Shown here piece after piece: positions 23,724 to 33,230 of a stretch of DNA of 64,000 nucleotides. Position numbers and translations under genes: made by a program. Each line of letters starts with the position of its first letter. The first letter of the stretch is position 1. The notes under the pieces are model-generated. The model was not told where the DNA came from, did no database searches, and saw nothing but the letters and a program-made list of their open reading frames with translations. Source of the DNA: Xenoacremonium recifei (Eukaryota > Ascomycota > Sordariomycetes > Hypocreales > Nectriaceae); contig WOFQ01000007.1 in NCBI GenBank assembly GCA_012184525.1, forward strand, positions 186,001-250,000, read 5' to 3'.

Positions 23724-24505
23724 GTCGTGCGGGTGCTGTTCGGCTCTGACCGGAAATGGGAGGAGGGAGAAGTCTGGGGGATCCGGGGGCCCGTCGGCTT
23801 CCTTTTCACTCTGTAGGATGTCTTCGGGGGGAAGACGGGAACAGTCTCCTCTTATTATGGGTGTCGCCTGTCATGTGGATGGGCATTGTTGGCTGGCACT
23901 TGGGAATAGCTGCAACTTGGCGCAGTGGGCTTCCCCCGCTTGCTTGCGGGGATAACGCGGGGAGAGAAGCGTGCTAGAGAGACGTCAAGCGGTTTCTAGT
24001 AAGGACTGAGTCAGGGCTGGGGAGGCTATCAAGGATGCAGCAAGGAGAGCTGGAGTCGGTTGGAGAAGCTTGCGTGGGTTTTGCTGGGGAGTGTTCAGGG
24101 TTGACCCAGCTAGTTGGTCCCGACGGTACCGTCGGCTCGCCCTTGGAATGAGAGGTCCCAATGCCGAGATTCGCCCAGATCCTGTGCTCTGAGGGATTCT
24201 ACTATTCCCTGTGGCGAAATGGCTGCTGAGCTATGAGCCAGATTTGAGGATGAACATGAGGGTTTATCCTAGTCTGCACCTTTGGCAACAAAGGTAGTGA
24301 CTGGATTGAGGTTAATGCAAAGCGGAAGCCACCGTAGGTAGGTACACTATCTTCCTCAGTCGGAACAACCAGATGTATACTATGAAAGACTATATATATA
24401 GTCTCACTTCTATCATCTAATGGAAGAAAATATTGCTTCTAATTGATTCAATTTGGTATTCATAGTTTCCTTGCCCTCTATTCTATCTAGCTAGTATATA
24501 TACAC
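23724..24505. other. Intergenic region: promoter of the Zn2Cys6 factor
   Basis: About 780 bases between the regulator's ATG and the stop of the FAD monooxygenase. AT-rich near 24370-24490, with a TATATATATA-like stretch that may belong to the monooxygenase 3' region. Small ORFs have no support. Confidence 0.5.
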
Positions 24506-26045
24506 TCACAGCTTAGCCTGGTCCTTTCTGCACGTCGGCCGGAACCAGTCCAGGTACTTGTCCTGCACCGTCTTCGTAACGCCCGTATCAGGGTTGAAGG
24601 ATTCCCTGCCACCATTAAAGTACCGATCAAGCGCAGTCTCCGCGTGAGCTTCAGCATCGTAACCATACACCTCCAGCACCGTCTGGGGATCACCGTATAG
24701 GTTGCTGCTGCGGACGTAGTACTTGCCCTCCAATTCTGGTGCCATGGCCCGGTCGCGAGCCTCTTGCTCAGGACCGTCGGGCAGATGCCAGATAGCCCCG
24801 TTGAGGAACGAGACCTGCTGCTTGGCATATGCCTTGGGCATGCGTTCCTCCTCGTACAAGCGGATGGCCTCGTCCAGGCGTAGGCGGCCCTCGACCACCT
24901 TGGCGATGCAGCGACCGAGGAATGCACCATCTTCCATGGCAGTAGCAGCACCTTGCGCCATGTGATTGACCATAGAGTGCGCAGCGTCGCCCATCAAGAC
25001 GACGTTCTTGCGAGGTGATGACCAGGACTTCATGGGTCCAGTGACCATCAGGGGCCATCGCGACTAAAAGACATGTTAGTAAGAAGCCAATAGGTAGACT
25101 GAGTTTGACCTACAGTGCTGTCAATCATGTCTACGATTCGCTTGATACGGGGGTCGAAGTCCTTGTACTCGTTCCGCAGCTCCTCGATAGGTACATTGGG
25201 TTCCGTTGCTCGCAGCTTCTGGGGGCGGTGGTGTGAGAGTACCAAGTTGAACATCTTGCCAGCGTTGATAGGGTACGTGATGATATAGGCATTCTCAGCC
25301 ATCCAGACCTCCATAGTCAACTTCTCGATTAGCTCCTTAGCGACTGGATCTTTTCGGATCTGATCGTAGGGAACAAGTGCGCGGTAGGCGCAGTTGGTGG
25401 TTGGCGGTTCAGGGGCAACATCGGGGAACAGGGTCTTGCGCGTGACGCTGTTGATGCCGTCGGCACCAATAACTAGGTCAAAAGTATACTTGGCACCCTT
25501 TCTAGTCTCAACAGAGACTTTCTGTGACTCATGGTACCTGATCTTGACAACGGCGGCGTCAATGATCAGCTTGGCTCCAAGACGCTCGGCGACCTTGGCC
25601 AGGCCCTCATGCAGATGCGCGCGGTGGACAACCCACCAAGGGCGGCCCAAAGACTGCTCCAAAGTGGCGATCTTGGTGTGGCCGACGGGAGTGCCGTCTT
25701 TGCGGCGCATGTTCAGCTCCTCAAATTGTACGAGGTTTTCGCCAATCTCCTTGTCGACTCCCCATCGCTGGAGGAGGACTGAGACATTGGGGGTCATCTG
25801 AATGCCGGCACCAATCTGTGTCGAGATTAGCCACTTTCACTGGCCAAGAGACAGTACGAGGACAAACCTCGCCTAGTTGCTCGGCAGACTCGAGAACTGT
25901 GACCTTGGCACCGCCTCGTTGCAGCGCGATAGCCGCGGCGAGGCCACCGATGCCAGCACCGACGATGCAGACGCGCAAGTCTCCAGAGCCCTTCTTTCAC
26001 GTCAGCACGTACTCGATTTTAGTGCTCGAGGAAAAGACTTACCAT
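24506..26045 (-). CDS. FAD-dependent monooxygenase, salicylate-hydroxylase-like, 462 aa
   Basis: Minus-strand exons: 26045-26043 (the ATG alone), 25993-25868, 25815-25114 and 25063-24506. The protein has the three group-A flavin hydroxylase motifs: Rossmann GAGIGG near the N-terminus (RVCIVGAGIGGLAAAI), the DG motif (DLVIGADGINS) and the GD motif (VVLMGDAAHSM). IGAGIQMTPN and RWPLMVTGP are typical of fungal salicylate 1-monooxygenases, which decarboxylate and hydroxylate salicylate to catechol using NAD(P)H and O2. Exact substrate is not proven; 6-hydroxynicotinate-type hydroxylases look alike. The start codon sits alone before a 49-nt intron, and the acceptor offers two AAG choices three bases apart (25993 or 25990), with or without one lysine. 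It is divergently paired with the hydrolase at 26556. Confidence 0.88.
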
Positions 26046-26555
26046 TTTGTCTATTTTAATATTGTTGAGTGTCAGTGATGAAGAAGTGTAAGAAGATTGA
26101 TTCTGTGGTGGGATGCGCTTTAATTTATTTGTCTCCTTGGCCTTTGAATGAAGCCCGAGTTTGTCTGATTCACAATCTAAACAGCCCTCTAAATCACGAA
26201 GTCTTTATTATACCTATAGAAAAAGCTGGATCTGAGGGTTGCTGGGGCGTAGTAACAGCATCGGGGACCTCGGATGGCTGTCGGGGAGTTAGGATATGAT
26301 CACCGTTCGGCCTCTGCGCTTTGAACCGATGACCACGATGATCTGAGGGGCTGCGTGTCAGCTGGTATCCTTGCCGAGATAACTGCGTATAACAGGGAAT
26401 AAACAGTAGTCTCAGTTGGGGGGAGCAATCGCTCCAGACCCCAGGTTCTTCTAGTCCCAGGTCAATTGAAGCGGATCACATCCATTCATCCGCCACCTCT
26501 CGTCTTTCCCCTCACGAATCGCATCAGAAAAGTCTCTCATCCTACAAAATCCATC
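26046..26555. promoter_or_regulatory. Shared divergent promoter region, monooxygenase / hydrolase
   Basis: Two catabolic genes begin at either end of these 510 bases (minus at 26045, plus at 26556), so it can act as a bidirectional promoter. I see no clear TATA or CGG-triplet palindrome that I would defend. Confidence 0.4.
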
Positions 26556-27584
26556 ATGGCAGAGCCAGTTAAGACCATTCATGTGCCTCATCTGGACGGC
26601 ATTGATGTCGGATACCGACTATCCGCACCAGCCCCGGACAAGTCAAAGCCCACACTGGTCATGTTCAACCCTTTCACGACCACTGCAGATTACTACCTAC
26701 CTGAGTTCAAGAACAAAGCTCTTAGAGAGACAGTAAACCTTCTGGCTATTGAGCTTCTGGGCCATGGCCAAACTCGAACTCGAAAGACAGAGTCCTTCAC
26801 CTACTGGGACTCTGCCATAATGGCCCTCCAAGTTCTTGACGCTCTTGGCGTCGACAACGCCTTCGCATTGGGAACTTCTCAGGGAGGCTGGGTTGCTGTG
26901 AGAATGGCACTTATTGCACCAGAAAGGGTCTGATTTCTCTTTGGGTCAATGAAAACAAAAGCACTAACCATCTTCTAGATCAAAGGTGTTATCCCAATTG
27001 GTTCGTCCATGGATTCTGAATCTCCAAGAAGCCGTGAACTCGGATGTTGGGACGGTCCCGGAGCATGCGCTGGCTTCATTACACTTGCAGGAGACCTGAA
27101 GCCAGCGAATGATTTTGAGCCTGGTGAAGGCTACGTTGACTTCCTGATGGATATTGGCTATGGTAAGACGGTTGACAAGCCTACCAAAGACTTTTGGAAC
27201 AAGACTATCAGGGACAACTACAACGGAGACGATGGCAAGCGACGTATTTGCATGGCCACTATAACGCTCGCGGCACGCGATAGCATCCAGGATCGACTTC
27301 CGTATGTAAGATGTCCTGTGATGTGGCTTCAGGTATGTTTACTTAATCAGTTGAGAAATCTTACATGAACATGCTAATTACATACCCAGGGTGATGCGGA
27401 TGTGGTATTCCCTCTTCCACAGGCGCAGGAGGATATCAAGCGCTTCACGAATTCGGTGGATGCCAAAGTTGTGCCCTTCTCCGGAGGTGTGCACTTTTTG
27501 AGCTGGACACATGAGTCGAAGGTTCATCAGGATATCATCGATTTTATCAATAAGTGGAAGGGCGGTTTTAAGTCTGTTCTTTAA
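26556..27584 (+). CDS. Alpha/beta-hydrolase fold enzyme, 306 aa
   Basis: Exons 26556-26927, 26979-27332 and 27390-27584. The catalytic triad is visible: nucleophile elbow GTSQGG (Ser near residue 109), acid in GDADVVFPLP, and histidine in GGVHFLSW close to the C-terminus. The oxyanion region is probably in NPFTTTADYY. It is a soluble single-domain hydrolase with no signal peptide. Enol-lactonases and related C-C or ester hydrolases share this scaffold, and its place beside a salicylate-hydroxylase-like gene suggests a step in aromatic breakdown, but the sequence alone does not fix the substrate. The first intron has an unusual GTCTGA donor. The in-frame ATG 30 codons upstream (26466) is disfavoured because the segment it adds is unlike the family start. 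Confidence 0.85.
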
Positions 27585-28476
27585 ACATTCTAGATGCGTG
27601 TGGCCTAGTTATGTCAAGTGCTGAATGAAACCTTTGCACAGATATGAGATGAATGAAGTCAAAAGAATGTCAAACAACCATTTAAGAGACCCGCCAATAG
27701 GCCGTCTTCATATCAGATTTAGATCTAGCATACCGTCCAAGCGCTTCGCAACAGTATTATTTGCGGCCTCTATCGTTCGATTTTGAATTGAAATGAGCTG
27801 ATGGATCGCAGCCAGATCTGGGGAAGATCGAGATGGATCTGACCCGCCTCCCCGGTTCGTGGCAGTATGCAGCAATATGATACGAAGAGTCTCACCTATA
27901 GCGCACTTGTACGCCGCAATCTTTGACCGATGCCTTCATGGACAATTCAGAAACTCTTTGCACCGAGTACGCATGACCATTCCGAGGCGGAATTAGGGCA
28001 TCGCCTTCTATCCCGTGGACCGTCGGCCGACACGCCGCCAACTCCTTGGGCCCAGCCGATGTCCTCCCCGGAGAAGCCTAGATGCCAGCTTCTAACCAGG
28101 ATTCAGCCCTCTGGCCTACCCCGTGGGGTTCATTTCGTGCGGAGAACGGGAAGTACGCGAAACTTCACAGTGCACGGCTTCGCCCCGGATTCCGCCAAGA
28201 CGACGGTCTAGACTGGACCATCCTTGCTCCCCGGAAAACCCTTGCGATAATAACGCGCAATGACTCTGGTTTTACTACGAGCGAAAAACATATATGAGGA
28301 GGGACCCTGGAAAGTCTCTTCCTGTTCACTCCTTTCCATAAGCGGCCTTGATTTGCTTCCTCCTTAACGACGTTGCTTCGTCTTTGCCAAGACCGGCGCG
28401 AGTCATTCACCAAAGTTTCTCCAAGCCCTACTCTGTTTCCGGTTTTGGTCTCTCTTCTTTGACTACATCTACAACC
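27585..28476. other. Intergenic region before the anion:cation symporter
   Basis: About 890 bases. Contains GC-rich segments at 28010-28160 but no supported gene. The last 130 bases form a C/T-rich leader into the ATG at 28477. Confidence 0.5.
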
Positions 28477-30097
28477 ATGTCCATTGAGAAGCCTGAGACC
28501 GAGGTCGATGAGCACTCCTCCAGTGCCGTCGAGGCTGCCGAGCTGATGATCGACCATCAGGCCGAGAAGAAGCTCGTCGCCAAGATTGATCGCTTTATCG
28601 TTCCTGTTGTTATGATGACTTATCTGCTCTGCTTCCTCGACCGATCCAACATCGGCAACGCGCGTCTTTTCGGCTTGGAAGAGGACCTGAACATGCACGG
28701 AAACCAGTACCAGCTTGCTGTATCCGTCATGTTCATCCCCTACGTCCTAGTCGAGGTGCCAAGCAACTTGATCCTCAAGAAGTTCACGCCTTCGAAATGG
28801 CTCGCCATCATCACCATCTGCTGGGGCATTGTGTCTACGTTGATGGGTATTGTGCAAAGCTTTGGGGGTTTGCTTGCTTGCCGTCTCCTCCTGGGCTTGT
28901 TTGAGGGCGGCCTCTTTCCCGGCTTGACTGTCTACCTCACTTTGTTCTACACAAAGCGGGAGCTGGCTCTGCGGATCGGGTATCTATTTGTCAGTTCTGC
29001 CCTTGCTGGAGCCTGCGGAGGACTATTGGCATATGGCATCGGGTTTATGGATGGCATTCGAGGCATGTCGGGATGGCGTTGGGTTTTCATCCTTGAAGGC
29101 AAGACATCAATCGAGTCTCGTACTGAAACATTTCTTCTAACAATCTGTATAGGTATTCCTACTGCTCTATTCGGAATCGTCATCTGGTTTGTTCTGGCCG
29201 ATGCTCCTGGCACTGCCTGGTACCTCAACGAAGACGAGCGTCAGCTCCTCGTTGCCCGCCTACAGCGCCAGACTGGGTTCCACGCCGAACTCGACAAGAA
29301 GGACGCGATCAAGGCCTTTAAGGATTGGAAGGTGTGGCTTTTTGCTGCCGGCCAATTCGGTGTGAACTCGATGCTCTACAGTTACTCCATCTTCCTCCCA
29401 TCTATTATTAAAGGTATGGAAGTAGTTACTAGCTAGAGACCCAACATTTAATGACCTGGCTATCTAGGACTCGGAGACTGGACCTCTCCTCAAGCCCAAG
29501 CTTTAACGGTGCCTTGCTACATCCTCGGTGCTATCACATACCTTATTGTCGCCAAGCTCTCCGATATGCATCAACTCCGAGGCCCATACCAGATCCTATT
29601 CGCCGCCATTAGTATTATTGGCTACGGAATCTCAATTGCGGATGTCGCCCCCGGTGTGCATTACTTTGCTTGCTTGCTGATTGCCCTTGGTCTTTTCGTC
29701 GCCGTAGGGATCCCACTGGCCTGGCTCCCTTCTAACACCCCAAGATACGGCAAGCGAACAGTGTCTTCGGCGATCCAAATCATGATCTGTAACGTCTCAG
29801 GGATCTCTGCTCCATTTGTAGGTTTTGGGATTACTTTGAACTCCTTTCGAACCCGCTAACCGTGCCAACTGATAGCTTTACCCCACGACCGATGCCCCTC
29901 ATTATGTGATGGGTTACTCTGTTTCCATCGCATTGCTCGGCTACGGCATTTTCATCTACGCCGGACTATCTCTGTATTACAATCATATGAATAAGCGACG
30001 TCGGGAAGGCTTGGAGGATCACAAGATATCTGGCATGTCTGATGAGGAGATTGAAGCACTTGGAGACGAGAGCCCCAGGTTTGTCTACACGATCTGA
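28477..30097 (+). CDS. MFS anion:cation symporter (Dal5/Tna1-like), 484 aa
   Basis: Exons 28477-29098, 29153-29413, 29468-29817 and 29876-30097. After a 45-residue hydrophilic start, the first helix carries the family pattern MTYLLCFLDRSNIGNARL. Then come VPSNLILKKFTPSKW, GLFEGGLFPG and GWRWVFILEG, all diagnostic of the anion:cation symporter family of fungal allantoate, nicotinate and carboxylate importers. About 12 membrane helices. The first intron (29099-29152, 54 nt) has a GC donor (GCAAGA), a TTCTAAC branch site and a TATAG acceptor; it has no stop and keeps frame, but splicing restores FILEGIPTAL, the conserved form. The gene probably imports an organic anion for the neighbouring enzymes; inferred from family and position. 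Confidence 0.9.
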
Positions 30098-30540
30098 GGT
30101 TACGATAGCACAATAGGAAATACAGTGAAGCTACGATGAATGATAAATCAGACGTGGCTCAGCAAAATGACAGTTACCAAATTCGTGACGAAAACATGAG
30201 AACTTCTACTAGGAGTACAACAGAGCCGTGCTCTTTAAAAAATCCGAGAAGCATCTGCGCAGTACTAGAACTTGGATCCTGAAAGAGTAGCGAGTAGCTA
30301 TTGTCTTAATACATCACGAGAAAATCCTGAAATATTTATTCTTGCTCCTTAGCAGAGAAATGATTGGTAATCAATTCTGAGATGTTCATCTACGGAAAAG
30401 GCTGGTAGGTACAAAATATGAGATTCAAACCTTCGCGCGATATTAGAAACAGCATTCTGCATGATGCTATGAAGAAGATCTCGTAAAATATATCTACAAC
30501 ACCAATATTTCAGAAGAAAGCTAGATGTGAACTTAAGACC
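30098..30540. other. Convergent 3' region
   Basis: About 440 A/T-rich bases between the stops of the symporter (plus) and the aldehyde dehydrogenase (minus). No feature supported. Confidence 0.5.
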
Positions 30541-32307
30541 CTATAAATGGCTCTGAAGGGGCGATTCAACGCCACCAAGCGTGACTGACTTCACGGTCAG
30601 ATATTCCTCGATGCCATACTTGCTGCCCTCTCTCCCAAACCCGCTAGACTTAACACCACCAAACCTGTAGGAAGTCAGCCCTCTTGATCCACTGTGACAG
30701 ACCAGAGCGAGGAATCCAAATGGTACTTACGGTGCGGCAGGATCGCTGATCAGTCCTGTGTTGACCCCAACCATGCCAACATCGAGTGCTCGGGCTACAC
30801 GCCACGCTCTCTGCAGTTCTTTGGTGAAGAAGTACGCCGCAAGCCCCATGTCGGTGTCATTAGCTAGTTGTATCACCTCTTTCTCGGTCTTGAAGCGGAA
30901 CAGCCCAGCAACAGGCCCGAATGTCTCCTCTGAAGTGAGAGCCATATCGCTAGCCATACCTGTAAGGACCGTCGGTTGAAAGAAATTGGATCCCCGCTCT
31001 GGCATTGGTTTTCCACCAACAAGAACTGTGGCCCCTTTAGAAACTGCATCTTTAACATGTTCTTGTGCCTTTTGAACGGCGCGACCGTGTATCAGGGGCC
31101 CATGAGTGACCTTATTCGAAGAAAGACTATCGCCAACGACAAACTCGTCCTTCACACCAGCTGCTAATTTTCTCGCAAACTCATCGTAAATACGATCTTG
31201 GACATAAATTCTGTTTGCCGACACACAAACCTGTCCGCAGCCCCTGAACTTGCTCAGCAACGCTCCATTGACCGCTGCATCCACATCTGCATCATCAAAC
31301 ACTATGAATGGTGCATTGCCACCCAGTTCGAGACAGATCTTCTTCAGCGTCGTTTCAGCGCACTGCTTCATCAATATCTTCCCAACAGTGGTGGATCCTG
31401 TGAAGGAGACTTTCTTCACGAGGGGAGATGCAGTCAATGTGTGGACAACTTCGATCGTGTTATCGAGGGCCGGTGCTAGGTTGATTACGCCTTTAGGAAT
31501 GCCAGCACGATGGGCGAGTTCGACGAGGGCGGCGACGGTGAAAGGTGTTTCGGCAGGCGGCTTGATAACGACGGTACATCCGGCGGCAAGGGCAGCCCCA
31601 GCTTTCCTGTAGATGGTTCAAGTTTAGGATATGCTCCTGATAGTGCATGTGTAGGTGCTATGGGACTTGGAAACTTACCTTGTGATCATAGCAGCTGGAA
31701 AATTCCACCTAGTTCGCTTAGCAAAGCCTGATAAGGAATTCTGAAGATATTCTTACGGCGTGACTAAAGCGCAAACTCCAACAGGCTCCTTGATAGTGAA
31801 GATCTGGTTGCCTTTTGCCGTCGCCGGTATGACCTCGCCATAGGTCCGCGGCGCCTCCTCGCTGAACCACTCCAGGAAACCAGCTGCATAGGCAGCTTCT
31901 GCTCTCGCATCATTAATAGCCTTTCCGTTTTCCAAAGTGATCAACAGAGCGATGTCTTCCAGATTCTTGACCATCAAATCGTGCCATTTTCGAAGCAGCC
32001 GTGATCGCTCCCGGGGTGTGGTTGTTCGGAACGTCAGAAAGGCTTCCGCAGCGGCGTGGATGGCAAGCTCTGTGTCGAGCTTGGAAAATTCAGGACACGT
32101 TCCGATAATTTCGTCGGTTGCCGGATCTATTGAGCCGCAACTATTAATCACTTGTGTTGTGCTTGTATGGACTTGGCGGCACCACGAACTTTGGATGTTG
32201 AATGTCTTTCCGGACTGGGTATCGACCCATCTACCATTTACATGGCCCTTTTGGATGAAGAGAGACGAGTCCTTTAACTGCGGAAATGTTAATACGCCCT
32301 CTGACAT
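30541..32307 (-). CDS. Succinate-semialdehyde dehydrogenase family protein, 505 aa
   Basis: Minus-strand exons: 32307-32190, 32126-31757, 31708-31679, 31606-30731 and 30664-30541. The third is a 30-nt micro-exon coding [10 protein letters not shown], the conserved active-site lead of this class. The catalytic cysteine lies in [12 protein letters not shown] and the general base in [16 protein letters not shown]; the NAD(P)-binding turn is FTGSTTVG. Best family fit is succinate-semialdehyde dehydrogenase (NAD(P)+), which oxidises an aldehyde to an acid. In this cluster it could act on an aromatic or short-chain semialdehyde instead. The start is the ATG at 32307; upstream in-frame codons lack an ATG. 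The first intron uses a less usual GTTCGT donor, is 63 nt and stop-free, so retention would keep frame. Confidence 0.9.
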
Positions 32308-33230
32308 TATCTTCCGTGCAGGCTTGTAGACTGGACCTTGAATGCTACCGATGGAGCCATATTGTGACACTTCTCCCGGCGATGAATGTCAGGGCAAAAC
32401 AGTTAGCGAATTCAATTTTTTAATATTCTTCTATCTCAACTACTACGATTACTTCGGATTCAGGTTAAGACCTTATTACTATATCATCAGAGGACGCGGC
32501 CTTATCTTGAAGGGATCTCTATCTGAACGGAGTTAGGGAGCCTCTGCCAAATGATCAGCCGTCAACTTAACCAAGAAACCGGATTTTCAGAATTCCTGAA
32601 ATAGGAGACACCCGGGCCTAAGCAACCAATGGGGCTTGGCGGGGACTTCGGGATGTCGAAGTGGGTGACTGTTGAGATCCCACACTTCGGGAACTTCGGG
32701 ATCATCGGGTGTCTTCCTCATGTGCTGAAGGCTGTCGGGGCCAGTTCCGAAGTCGCTTCAGTGTTGGGATATCTTTTCCCGTTGACCGTGTATTCTCGGG
32801 GTTTGCTCGGTTTCTGACACGTATTAGTGAAGAGTTCACCGCAAGTTTCGCAGTAAGGCTGTTTAAAAATGCTCAAGCAAGTACTCTGAAGATGCCATTA
32901 AATAAGTTGCTATTATGTACTGTGAAAACAAAGGTCATTTGAGCAAACAGCTTTTGAGGTTGTCAGATCCGCATGTAATTCTCTAAGAATCTATATAAAT
33001 CAAATACATATTTCCAATGAGCGTCTTTTAGCCAATGCTTTTAATGTTGGAAACAAAATTAAACAGGCTTGAGGGGGTTAACGAGTGTCTGGTTTATGCG
33101 AATCTATTTGACTCCCTCTTTATTATTGGCTCATGCCCTCTCTCACCTGACATCCAGCTGCTTTTCTCGGCTGTGTCACATCTTTAGGATGTTGACTCGC
33201 CGGTAAACAAGGTGCTTCTTCAGCCAGCGT
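32308..33230. other. Intergenic region: aldehyde dehydrogenase promoter and 3' side of the histidine-rich gene
   Basis: About 920 bases. Near 32645-32753 it holds a cluster of ACTTCGG motifs (listed separately). The segment 32860-33120 is AT-rich. No coding sequence supported. Confidence 0.5.
32645..32753. repeat. Cluster of ACTTCGG(GA) motifs
   Basis: ACTTCGGGA occurs at 32645-32653, 32684-32692 and 32693-32701, and the inverse CCGAAGT at 32747-32753. The last two direct copies abut. They lie 340-450 nt upstream of the aldehyde dehydrogenase start and could be binding sites for a regulator; function unknown. Confidence 0.4.

Noticed and set aside
24370..24490. AT-rich TATATATA stretch as a possible transposon remnant
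   Set aside because: No terminal repeats, target duplication or transposase trace; it fits a 3' untranslated or intergenic AT patch.
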